NCBI GenBank assembly: GCA_021803845.1 | Contig: JAJZLA010000068.1 | Coordinates: 1-7,404 of the forward strand | DNA: 7,404 nt | From: a bacterium | Lineage (GTDB): Bacteria > SZUA-79 > Acidulodesulfobacterales > Acidulodesulfobacteraceae | Direction: 5' to 3' | Shown: piece by piece, positions 1 to 6,298 of the stretch | Position numbering within the stretch: position 1 is the first letter of the stretch | Layout: each line of letters opens with the position of its first letter | The notes under the pieces: generated by a model | Seen by the model: the letters and a program-made list of their open reading frames with translations, nothing else | Databases searched by the model: none | Told to the model about the DNA's origin: nothing | Program-made: the position numbers and the translations under genes

Positions 1-621
1 TTCAGGGGTCCCGGCATAAATAAAGGTTTAAAAATATTAAGCGATATTAAAGCAAAATACGGCGTTCCTATATTAAGCGACGTTCATAGCGCAAAAGAAG
101 CCGAAATTGCGGGCGGCGTTCTCGACGTTATACAGATACCGGCTTTTCTGTGCCGTCAAACCGATATTATTTTGGAAGCGGCAAAAACCGGAAAAGTAAT
201 TAACGTTAAGAAAGGTCAGTTTATGGCGCCATGGGATACGAAATTTATAGTAGAAAAAATTGCGTCGGTAGAAAATTATAAGGTGATTTTGACCGAGAGA
301 GGGGTAAGTTTCGGTTATAATAATCTTGTCGTCGATTTCAGGTCTATTCCCGTAATGAAAGAAACCGGAGCTCTCGTAGTTTTCGATGCTACGCACAGCG
401 TACAACTGCCTGGGGGAGGGGGTTCAGTTTCTTCGGGAAACAGGGAATACGTTATGCCGCTTGCAAGGGCGGCAGCAGCGGCAGGAGTCGACGGTTTGTT
501 TTTTGAGGTCCACCCTGATCCGCCGAGAGCCTTAAGCGATTCTGCAAATTCCGTTTATTTGAGCTCATTCAAAGATAATTTAAAAAATATTCTGGAAATA
601 TCTAAATATAGTAAAATATAA
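1..621 (+). CDS. kdsA: 3-deoxy-8-phosphooctulonate synthase (Kdo-8-P synthase), 5'-truncated
   Basis: Cytosolic enzyme that condenses phosphoenolpyruvate with D-arabinose-5-phosphate to Kdo-8-phosphate, the committed step toward the Kdo of LPS. The reading frame is open from base 1, so the start lies upstream of the window. The 206 visible residues include FRGPG (1-5), SDVHS (26-30), IQIPAFLCRQTD (44-55), INVKKGQF (67-74), FGYNNLVVD (104-112), ATHSVQLPGG (130-139) and FEVHPDP (168-174), all family hallmarks. Compared from memory with the Aquifex aeolicus enzyme, the alignment appears gap-free with an offset of 53 residues. It places H132, E169 and D180 on metal ligands H185, E222 and D233; the fourth ligand (Cys11) would lie outside the window. 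About 53 N-terminal residues are therefore missing. The C-terminal ALSDSANS replaces the CDGPSA of the metal-independent E. coli type. It is the first visible gene of the Kdo/Lpt operon and ends 7 bases before kdsD. Confidence 0.97.
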   Translation, partial: FRGPGINKGLKILSDIKAKYGVPILSDVHSAKEAEIAGGVLDVIQIPAFLCRQTDIILEAAKTGKVINVKKGQFMAPWDTKFIVEKIASVENYKVILTERGVSFGYNNLVVDFRSIPVMKETGALVVFDATHSVQLPGGGGSVSSGNREYVMPLARAAAAAGVDGLFFEVHPDPPRALSDSANSVYLSSFKDNLKNILEISKYSKI

Positions 622-628
622 AATAAAA

Positions 629-1603
629 ATGACGCAGCATAATATATTAAAAACGGCGGAAAACGTTTTAAAAATAGAGGCTGATTCGGTGTTCGCCCTC
701 ATAAACAGGCTTGACGATAATTTTGAAAAAATGGTGCATTGTCTTATAGATATAAAAGGCAAAGTTATTTTAACGGGAATAGGGAAATCCGGTATTATAG
801 CCAGAAAAATATCTTCTACCCTTGCAAGTACCGGTACTCCATCTTTTTTTATGCATCCGGCGGAAGCTTCCCACGGAGATCTTGGAGTTATTTCTAAAAA
901 CGATGCGGTCATAGTTCTGTCTAACAGCGGAAACACCAAAGAAATAGTTTCGATACTGCCGGCAATAAAGCTTATAGGCGCTAAAATTATTGGATTTTCC
1001 GGCAATAAGCGTTCGCGTTTATTTGAATTGTCGGACTATTTTTTCGACGTTTCCGTAGCACAAGAAGCGTGTCCTTATAATATAGCACCTACCGCGAGCA
1101 CGACGGCTCAGCTTGCAATCGGCGATGCTCTTGCGGTTGCGCTTTTAAAAGAGCGTAATTTTTTAGAAGAAGATTTTGCAAAACTCCATCCTGGAGGTTC
1201 TATAGGCAAAAAATTTATAAAAGTGGCAGAGTTAATGCATAATGGCGAAGAAATACCTTTAGTCAGCGATACGGTTTTATTAAAGGACGCTATTTTAGAA
1301 ATGAATTCTAAAAGATTAGGGCTTACCGGAGTTATAGACAAGAATAACTTTCTATGCGGCATAATAGTCGACGGAGATTTGAGGAGGGCGATGCTTTCTC
1401 CAACGGATATAATAAACGAACCTGTAAAAAACGTAATGACCAAAAATCCTAAAACTATACTGAAGAATGCTCTTGCCGTTAACGCTCTGCAAAAAATGGA
1501 GGAATCGAAAATTACTTCGCTTTTCGTAGTAGAATCGGATGACGATAAAAGTCCCGCCGGAGTTATTCATATTCATGATATAATAAAAGCAGGAATAATA
1601 TGA
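629..1603 (+). CDS. kdsD: D-arabinose-5-phosphate isomerase
   Basis: Aldo-keto isomerase converting D-ribulose-5-phosphate to D-arabinose-5-phosphate, the sugar substrate of KdsA. The 324 residues (E. coli KdsD has 328) contain an N-terminal SIS domain (about 35-180) followed by two CBS modules (about 203-258 and 268-324). Family blocks visible are GIGKSGIIARK (50-60), STGTPSFFMHP (67-77), SHGDLG (81-86), LSNSG (97-101), EACP (146-149), STTAQLAIGDALAVALL (157-173) and HPGG (187-190). By alignment to E. coli, K53, E105, E146 and H187 match the catalytic set K59, E111, E152 and H193, all retained. The ATG at 629 gives the expected N-terminus, but the A-rich bases before it hold no clear Shine-Dalgarno site; translation may depend on coupling to kdsA, whose stop is 7 bases upstream. 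The stop overlaps the kdsC start (ATGA, 1600-1603). Confidence 0.96.
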   Translation: MTQHNILKTAENVLKIEADSVFALINRLDDNFEKMVHCLIDIKGKVILTGIGKSGIIARKISSTLASTGTPSFFMHPAEASHGDLGVISKNDAVIVLSNSGNTKEIVSILPAIKLIGAKIIGFSGNKRSRLFELSDYFFDVSVAQEACPYNIAPTASTTAQLAIGDALAVALLKERNFLEEDFAKLHPGGSIGKKFIKVAELMHNGEEIPLVSDTVLLKDAILEMNSKRLGLTGVIDKNNFLCGIIVDGDLRRAMLSPTDIINEPVKNVMTKNPKTILKNALAVNALQKMEESKITSLFVVESDDDKSPAGVIHIHDIIKAGII

Positions 1604-2115
1604 TTAAAAAATTAGATTTTTCCGATATAGAAATTTTAGTTTTCGACGTTGACGGAGTTTTGACGGACGGAAAAATATATTTATCCGAAAACGGAGTTGA
1701 AACAAAAACTTTTTTTGCCCATGACGGGGCAGGCATGAAATTGGCTAAAAAATCTGGATTAAAAGTAGGCATGATTTCCGCAAGAACAAGTCATGCAGCT
1801 TCTTTGAGAGCCAAGGAACTTGGAGTAGATTTTTATATTGAAGGATGTAAGGATAAATATAAAGCGCTGAAACCGTTATTGGAAGAATTTAAAATAGGCA
1901 TTAAAAATTTATTCTATATGGGGGATGATATAGTCGATATAGAACTTTTAAAATTAGCCGCAATTTCAGCCACGGTTCCTAATGCGCCCGAATATATAAA
2001 AAATTGCGCCGACATTATAACGTCTAAAAACGGCGGGTGCGGTGCGGTGAGGGAGGTTTGCGATATAATTTTAAAAGAGAAAGGATTGCTTTTAAAATTT
2101 TTAAATTCGTTGTAA
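1600..2115 (+). CDS. kdsC: 3-deoxy-D-manno-octulosonate 8-phosphate phosphatase (HAD family)
   Basis: Hydrolyses Kdo-8-phosphate to Kdo and phosphate, the third step of the pathway begun by the two preceding genes. It is a small cap-less HAD phosphatase of 171 residues (E. coli KdsC 188), a type that usually forms tetramers. HAD motifs are all present: motif I DVDGVLTDG (16-24) with nucleophile D16 and acid/base D18, motif II ISARTS (59-64), a lysine in CKDKYKAL (83-90, probably K86) and motif IV GDD (108-110). The C-terminal GGCGAVREVCD block is typical of KdsC. An AGGA at 1591-1594 lies 5 bases before the ATG, which sits inside the kdsD stop (ATGA), so translational coupling is likely. YrbI-like sialic-acid-pathway phosphatases share this fold, but the neighbours point to Kdo. 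Confidence 0.95.
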   Translation: MIKKLDFSDIEILVFDVDGVLTDGKIYLSENGVETKTFFAHDGAGMKLAKKSGLKVGMISARTSHAASLRAKELGVDFYIEGCKDKYKALKPLLEEFKIGIKNLFYMGDDIVDIELLKLAAISATVPNAPEYIKNCADIITSKNGGCGAVREVCDIILKEKGLLLKFLNSL

Positions 2116-2124
2116 TTAAATTAT

Positions 2125-2712
2125 ATGTCCTTAGACCGCAAAACTATAAGAGTAATCGCGCTTATACTGTCTTTATGCTTTATAGCTATTCTGGCAGTTT
2201 TTCTTATACTCCATTATCTTCGCGGAAATAAAGGGCTTTTCAATTTCAAGATATCAAAAGGCTACATAAGCCTTAAAAAAGTGGATTATAAATTTTATAA
2301 AAAAGGAATTCTTGCTTATGAAATTTTCGCTAAAAGTTTAAATTATAAATCTAAAAAGAAAAATATAATAAATTTAAACGCCGTTAAGATTTATATTTTC
2401 GGCAAAAATAAAAAACCGGCTTATATAATAATAGGGAAAACCGGAAAACTTAATACCGTTTCTAAAAACGTAATAATTTCAGGCGGCGTGTCGATAAAAG
2501 GTTCAAACGGGATTCTGATTAAAACTGATATAATAGATTATTTTGCTAAAAAAGACGAAATAGCGGCTCCGGGCGGCATGAAAATTAAAAGCAAAAATTA
2601 TTTTATTTCAGGAGAAGGATTTATCTATTACGTAAAAAAGAAATTATTCGTTTTGCGGAAAGACGTTCATTTTTTATCTAATAACGCTAATATACAAAGG
2701 TCGTCTAAATGA
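2125..2712 (+). CDS. lptC: LPS export system protein LptC
   Basis: Bitopic inner-membrane protein that links the LptB2FG transporter to LptA and receives LPS extracted from the membrane. It has 195 residues, close to E. coli LptC (191). One strongly hydrophobic segment (about residues 9-31) follows a short MSLDRKTIR cytoplasmic end and anchors the protein. The rest is a lysine-rich periplasmic domain of alternating polar and aliphatic residues, as expected for the beta-jellyroll Lpt fold, with the repeated Gly/Val pattern IISGGVSIKGSNGILIKTD (117-135) and a late GEGF (163-166). Sequence identity in this family is low, so the call rests on topology, pattern and position between kdsC and lptA. 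The start is 9 bases after the kdsC stop without an evident ribosome site. The stop overlaps the lptA start (ATGA, 2709-2712). Confidence 0.87.
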   Translation: MSLDRKTIRVIALILSLCFIAILAVFLILHYLRGNKGLFNFKISKGYISLKKVDYKFYKKGILAYEIFAKSLNYKSKKKNIINLNAVKIYIFGKNKKPAYIIIGKTGKLNTVSKNVIISGGVSIKGSNGILIKTDIIDYFAKKDEIAAPGGMKIKSKNYFISGEGFIYYVKKKLFVLRKDVHFLSNNANIQRSSK

Positions 2713-3236
2713 AAATTAAATTTTATTTTTTAACCGTTTTTATTTTTTTGTCGATATTTTTACTATTTCAAAATAATTTATCGTTCGGCGCTTCAATTCG
2801 TAATAATTTAAAAAATGCGAATAAAACGCATAATAAAACCGATATAAAGTCCGATTCTTTAACTGTAAACAATAAAGCGCATATTGCCGTATTTACCGGA
2901 CACGTGGTGGCCATTAAGGGTAAGTTGAAGATACTGTCGTCCGTTCTTAAAATTATATATACTAAAAAAAATAAGATTAAAATACTTATCGCTACGGGAA
3001 ACGTGCATATTATAAAAGGCAAAGACAATATTACCGGAGGCATGGCGGTTTATTACGATAAAAAGAAAATTGCGGTAATAACTGAAAATCCCGTAGCATA
3101 TGAGGGGAAAAACAGAATAGCCGGAAAGAAAATAATAATTAATTTTAAAACCGGTATTTCTACCGTTATCGGCGGTACAAAACGAGTTAATGCCGTAGTT
3201 TATTCTAAAAAGTCGCTGAGCGTAAAAAAAAGATGA
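2709..3236 (+). CDS. lptA: Periplasmic LPS-transport protein LptA (OstA-like)
   Basis: Soluble periplasmic protein that polymerises into the bridge carrying LPS from LptC to LptD at the outer membrane. It has 175 residues against 185 in E. coli. A signal peptide is clear: MKIK, a hydrophobic core (about 5-20) and a probable signal-peptidase I site after G27 or A28 (SFGA). The mature part shows the OstA/LptA pattern of regularly spaced strands, opening with DIKSDSLTVNNKAHIAVFTG (45-64) and continuing with ATGNVHIIKGKDNITGG (95-111), AVITENPVAYEG (122-133) and AGKKIIINFKTG (138-149). An AAAGG at 2696-2700 lies 8 bases before the ATG, which overlaps the lptC stop. Its own stop overlaps lptB in the same ATGA way, so the three Lpt proteins are probably made in a coupled manner. 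Confidence 0.9.
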   Translation: MKIKFYFLTVFIFLSIFLLFQNNLSFGASIRNNLKNANKTHNKTDIKSDSLTVNNKAHIAVFTGHVVAIKGKLKILSSVLKIIYTKKNKIKILIATGNVHIIKGKDNITGGMAVYYDKKKIAVITENPVAYEGKNRIAGKKIIINFKTGISTVIGGTKRVNAVVYSKKSLSVKKR

Positions 3237-3955
3237 TAAAAGCCGTAAATTTAATTAAAAAATTTAAAAAAAGGACGGTAGTAAATGAAGTTTGTCTTGA
3301 AATTAGGCCTGGAGAGATAACGGGCCTTTTAGGTCCTAACGGAGCCGGTAAGACGACTACTTTTAATATGATATCAGGTATGCTTAGGCCGGACGGCGGT
3401 TCTATATTTTTGGACGACGTCGAAATTACTAAACTGCCTATGTATAAACGCGCAAGGTTAGGCATAGGTTATTTGCCTCAAGAGACTTCGGTATTCAGGA
3501 AACTTACGGCGGAACAGAATCTTACGGCTATTTTTGAACTTTTAAAAATATCCGAAAAAGAAAAAAATCAGAGGCTTAACGAATTAATAGAAAAATTCGG
3601 ACTCGAGAAAGTAAGAAAATCTTTTGTAATGAGTTTATCCGGAGGAGAAAGAAGAAGGGTGGAAGTAGCCAGATCGCTTATACTCTCTCCAAAGTTTATA
3701 CTTTTAGACGAACCTTTTTCAGGTATAGATCCTATCGCCGTAGAGGATATGCAGGATATTCTTATCGGTTTAAAGAGAGATTCAATAGGTATTTTAATAA
3801 CCGACCATAACGTAAGGGAAGCTTTAAGAATATGCAACAGCGCATATATAATAAATGACGGAAAAATAATAGAAAAGGGCTCCCCCTCCTACATTATTTC
3901 CAGTTCAATCGTTAAAAGATTTTTCCTTGGAGAAAAGTTTAATTTGGGTATTTAG
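3233..3955 (+). CDS. lptB: LPS export ABC transporter ATP-binding protein LptB
   Basis: Cytoplasmic ATPase of the LptB2FGC complex that powers LPS extraction from the inner membrane. The 240 residues (E. coli 241) carry every ABC motif: Walker A GPNGAGKT (34-41), Q-loop Q83 in YLPQE, signature LSGGE (135-139), Walker B FILLDE (155-160) with catalytic E160, D-loop SGIDP (163-167) and switch H192. The YLPQETSVFRKLT stretch (80-92) and the ending VKRFFLGEKF (227-236) are characteristic of LptB rather than of the related LivF/LivG amino-acid ATPases. The ATG lies in the lptA stop; only AAAAAG precedes it, so initiation probably relies on ribosomes arriving from lptA. The membrane partners lptF and lptG are not in this window. 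No hairpin-plus-T-run terminator is visible after the gene. Confidence 0.97.
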   Translation: MIKAVNLIKKFKKRTVVNEVCLEIRPGEITGLLGPNGAGKTTTFNMISGMLRPDGGSIFLDDVEITKLPMYKRARLGIGYLPQETSVFRKLTAEQNLTAIFELLKISEKEKNQRLNELIEKFGLEKVRKSFVMSLSGGERRRVEVARSLILSPKFILLDEPFSGIDPIAVEDMQDILIGLKRDSIGILITDHNVREALRICNSAYIINDGKIIEKGSPSYIISSSIVKRFFLGEKFNLGI

Positions 3956-4079
3956 ATTTAAATGTTATATAATTAATATATAATAAACTTTATAATAAAT
4001 AACTATATAATATAATTAAATTATATAGCACTGCATTGATTTAAGACGATTATTAATTTGTTTTTTCAGGAGTTTTTTT
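3956..4079 (+). promoter_or_regulatory. AT-rich lptB-rpoN gap: possible rpoN promoter, inverted repeat and Shine-Dalgarno
   Basis: The 124-base gap is almost pure A/T until about 4028. Two overlapping TATAAT boxes lie at 4006-4011 and 4011-4016; the best upstream partner for the second is TTTATA at 3989-3994 (16-base spacer), a weak -35 match. A perfect 9-base inverted repeat, CTATATAAT / ATTATATAG, spans 4003-4011 and 4020-4028 around an 8-base loop, overlapping those boxes. Such matches are easily found by chance in this composition, so the promoter call is tentative. The AGGAG at 4068-4072, 7 bases before the rpoN ATG, is a good ribosome site and fixes that start. Confidence 0.4.
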
Positions 4080-5570
4080 ATGAGCGGTATGGAGCTGAGG
4101 CAAAATCTTAAGCTATCCCAACAATTGGCAATGACCCCGCAGCTGCAGCTTGCGATCAAGATGCTTGCTCTTAACAATATAGAACTTTCAGATGTGGTTA
4201 AACAAGAAATATTAGAAAACCCGATTCTTGATCCCGAATCTGAAGACGTAAAAAATGAAGACGAAGTTGAAAGCGAAGGCGAAAACTATAAACCCGACAT
4301 GATGCTTCAGTCTAATATTCCGGTTGAAGCCGATTCCGAATCGGAGCAAGGTTTTAATGAAATTGCGCAGTACTTAGTGAACTATAACGAACAGTTTGTT
4401 GATTTATCAAGAAACGACGGTATTCTAGGCGCAGGAGACAATAATTATTTAGAATATAAATTAGAGAGCAGTTTTTATAGAGGAGAAACGCTTTACGAAC
4501 ATGTCATGGAGCAAGTCAGAACCGGTAATTTTTCGGACGATGAAATTATGCTTGCCGAATACATTGCCGGCAATTTAGACTCTAAAGGATTTCTTGCGGT
4601 TTCGATGGAAGACCTTGAATATTTTGCAAAAAAAAATATTTCACAAGATATAGACGATATGTTTGTAGCAGACACGCTTTATAAAATTAATATATTGGAA
4701 CCCGCAGGATTAGCCGCCGATAACGTAATATCAAGTCTGGCTATTCAGGCGGATTTTTATTTCAAGGGCGACGCTCTGCTAAAAGAATTAATAAATAAGT
4801 ACTTAAAAGAAGTAGCCGGTAAAAATTATCAAAAAATATGTAAAGAAACAAAAACAAGTTTAGAAGAAGTTTTGCTTTCTATAGAAAATTTAAAAAAATT
4901 AAATCCGAACCCGGCGGCTAATTTCAGCAAAGAAGCGCCGCGTTACATCGTTCCCGACCTTTTCCTAAAAAAAGAGAACGATCGTTACGTAGTATATATG
5001 CAGGACGATTCTATTCCGGAGATAAAAATCAATTCGTATTATAAAAAGGTTATCAGCGGTGAAATAGCGGTATCGCCGGATATTAAAAATTATGCCGAAG
5101 AAAGATTCAAATCTGCTATGTGGTTAATGAAAAGCATTAATACGAGGAAAGAAACTATTTTAAATATTGCGCAGAAAATAGTCGATAAACAGTACGATTA
5201 TTTCGATAAATGCGGCGGCAACCTGAAACCTTTAATTCTAAAAGATATATCCGAAGAGCTTAATATTCATGAATCTACAGTTTCCAGGGCTACCGCGAAT
5301 AAATATTTAAGTACTCACATAGGAGTATTCGAGCTTAAAAGTTTTTTTACCGGAGCTTCATACGGAGAATCTTCGTCCGGTAACGTTATGACGAGAATTA
5401 AATCTATTATAGATTCGGAACATTTTATCGGCAAAGTTTATAAAGATATAGAAATCGCCGATATTTTGAAGAAGCAGGGCATAAATATAGCAAGAAGGAC
5501 GATCGCAAAATATAGGGATATTATGAATATACCGCCTTCAAGTACAAGGCATAAAAATATTTTATATTAA
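4080..5570 (+). CDS. rpoN: RNA polymerase sigma-54 factor
   Basis: Sigma-54 directs RNA polymerase to -24/-12 promoters that open only with an AAA+ activator. The 496-residue length is normal for the family. Region I is the activator-responsive N-terminus with LRQNLKLSQQLAMTPQLQLAI (6-26) and LENPIL (45-50). An acidic linker (about 51-120, rich in Asp/Glu) forms region II. The core-binding domain covers about 125-300. Region III has the helix-turn-helix IHESTVSRATANKYL (396-410), followed by GVFELKSFF (415-423). The RpoN box ARRTIAKYRD (471-480), followed by PPSST, reads the -24 element and differs from the usual ARRTVAKYRE only conservatively. One segment of the core-binding domain is divergent: EPAGLAADNVISSL (207-220) where most homologues have DPxGVxARDLRECL. 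The position after lptB and before hpf is the classical one. Confidence 0.98.
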   Translation: MSGMELRQNLKLSQQLAMTPQLQLAIKMLALNNIELSDVVKQEILENPILDPESEDVKNEDEVESEGENYKPDMMLQSNIPVEADSESEQGFNEIAQYLVNYNEQFVDLSRNDGILGAGDNNYLEYKLESSFYRGETLYEHVMEQVRTGNFSDDEIMLAEYIAGNLDSKGFLAVSMEDLEYFAKKNISQDIDDMFVADTLYKINILEPAGLAADNVISSLAIQADFYFKGDALLKELINKYLKEVAGKNYQKICKETKTSLEEVLLSIENLKKLNPNPAANFSKEAPRYIVPDLFLKKENDRYVVYMQDDSIPEIKINSYYKKVISGEIAVSPDIKNYAEERFKSAMWLMKSINTRKETILNIAQKIVDKQYDYFDKCGGNLKPLILKDISEELNIHESTVSRATANKYLSTHIGVFELKSFFTGASYGESSSGNVMTRIKSIIDSEHFIGKVYKDIEIADILKKQGINIARRTIAKYRDIMNIPPSSTRHKNILY

Positions 5571-5588
5571 AACCAATACATTAACAAA

Positions 5589-5594
5589 AAGGAG
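5589..5594 (+). promoter_or_regulatory. Ribosome binding site of hpf
   Basis: AAGGAG lies 9 bases before the ATG at 5604 and is the strongest ribosome site in the window. It fits a protein that must be made in large amounts relative to rpoN. The 33-base rpoN-hpf gap shows no promoter or terminator, so the two are probably cotranscribed. Confidence 0.75.
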
Positions 5595-5603
5595 ACCAAG
5601 AAG

Positions 5604-6137
5604 ATGAATATTGCAGTTACGTTTAAGCATATCGATTCTAGCGATGCAATTAGGCAGTATGCCGAATCAAAATTCCAAAAATTAGAAAAGTATTTAAGCA
5701 ATATTATGGATGCGCACATTACTTTAAGTATAGAACGCGTCGACCATAAAGAATCAGGCATAGCGCAGATTAAATTAACTGCAAAAAACCTTACCGTCAA
5801 TGCGGAAGAAAAATCGGCCGACATTTACAGTGCAATAGATCTTTTGCTGGAAAAAGTCGAGTCGCAGATTAAAAAGCATAAGGAGAAGATGCGAAGAAAA
5901 GAGCATGTAGAAGAAGGAGCCGGCTTATTTTCCGAAACAGCAGACGGCGATTCAGCTTTGGACATTGCAATAAAAGACGATTATGAGAGGCAGCCGTTAA
6001 CCGTTAAAGAAGCAGTGCATAAATTAGAAAAAAGAAACAGAGATTTCATAATTTTCAAAGATAAAGAATCATCTAAGGTATCTTTTATTTTTAGAGGCGA
6101 CGACGGCGAAATTTCTATGATAACCCCTGAATTTTAA
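5604..6137 (+). CDS. hpf: Ribosome hibernation promoting factor, long form
   Basis: Binds the decoding centre of the 30S subunit and, in the long form, pairs 70S ribosomes into inactive 100S dimers in slow growth or starvation. The 177 residues have the long-form layout: an S30AE/RaiA domain (about 1-97, starting MNIAVTFKHIDSSDAIRQYA with the basic KKHKEKMRRK tail at 90-99), a variable acidic linker (about 101-128) and the C-terminal dimerisation domain (about 129-175, LTVKEAVHKLEKRNRDFIIF then FIFRGDDGEISMITP). E. coli HPF (95 residues) lacks the last domain; in organisms with the long form no separate RMF is generally needed. The location directly after rpoN is conserved across many Proteobacteria, where the short protein was formerly called a sigma-54 modulation protein. 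Confidence 0.96.
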   Translation: MNIAVTFKHIDSSDAIRQYAESKFQKLEKYLSNIMDAHITLSIERVDHKESGIAQIKLTAKNLTVNAEEKSADIYSAIDLLLEKVESQIKKHKEKMRRKEHVEEGAGLFSETADGDSALDIAIKDDYERQPLTVKEAVHKLEKRNRDFIIFKDKESSKVSFIFRGDDGEISMITPEF

Positions 6138-6155
6138 TCAAAAGAAAAAGGTTAG

Positions 6156-6180
6156 AAAAAGGTGTCAGATTTTATTTTAC
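6156..6180 (+). repeat. Possible REP/IS200-type element end motif
   Basis: AAAAAGGTGTCAGAT followed by a T-rich TTTATTTTAC resembles, from memory, short sequences (on the other strand AAATCTGACACCTTTTT) that border REP-associated and IS200-like Y1 transposase genes in many bacteria. Only one copy is present here, there is no inverted partner and no transposase nearby, so it would be a solitary remnant or a single repeat unit. AAAAAGG also occurs just before it (6146-6152). Confidence 0.35.
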
Positions 6181-6210
6181 GAATACGAAAAGAAACAATA
6201 TAAATATAAA

Positions 6211-6260
6211 AGATGTTGCGTAAAATTAATCTAACATCTCCTACGTTATTTTATATAACG
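6211..6260. repeat. Two small inverted repeats in the hpf-rapZ gap
   Basis: AGATGTT (6211-6217) pairs with AACATCT (6233-6239) across a 15-base loop. Immediately after it, CGTTAT (6244-6249) pairs with ATAACG (6255-6260) across TTTAT. Neither is followed by a run of T, so they do not look like intrinsic terminators. They could be RNA hairpins in a processed hpf-rapZ transcript or protein sites; no function is assigned. The rest of the 161-base gap (6138-6298) is AT-rich with no open frame of note. Confidence 0.45.
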
Positions 6261-6298
6261 GAAATTAAATTTAAACGTATAAATTAAATATAATTGAC

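Noticed and set aside
73..405. 110-codon open frame on the - strand inside kdsA
   Set aside because: It lies antisense to well-conserved kdsA sequence, its translation shows no recognisable family, and it has no ribosome site. The other - strand frames inside kdsD, lptA, lptB, rpoN, hpf and rapZ are shadows in the same way.
408..422. G-rich tract in kdsA as a possible G-quadruplex
   Set aside because: Only two G runs are present, separated by one A; they encode the conserved LPGGGG loop, so coding constraint explains them.
2037..2231. 64-codon + strand frame across the kdsC-lptC junction
   Set aside because: It overlaps the conserved C-terminus of kdsC and the membrane anchor of lptC in a different frame; both of those genes are well supported and leave it no room.
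3956..4079. Sigma-54 (-24/-12) promoter in front of rpoN or in the other gaps
   Set aside because: No GG-N10-GC spacing with the surrounding consensus was seen in the gaps before rpoN, hpf, rapZ or metK.
6211..6260. Intrinsic terminator after hpf
   Set aside because: The two hairpins are weak, and neither is followed by a T run.
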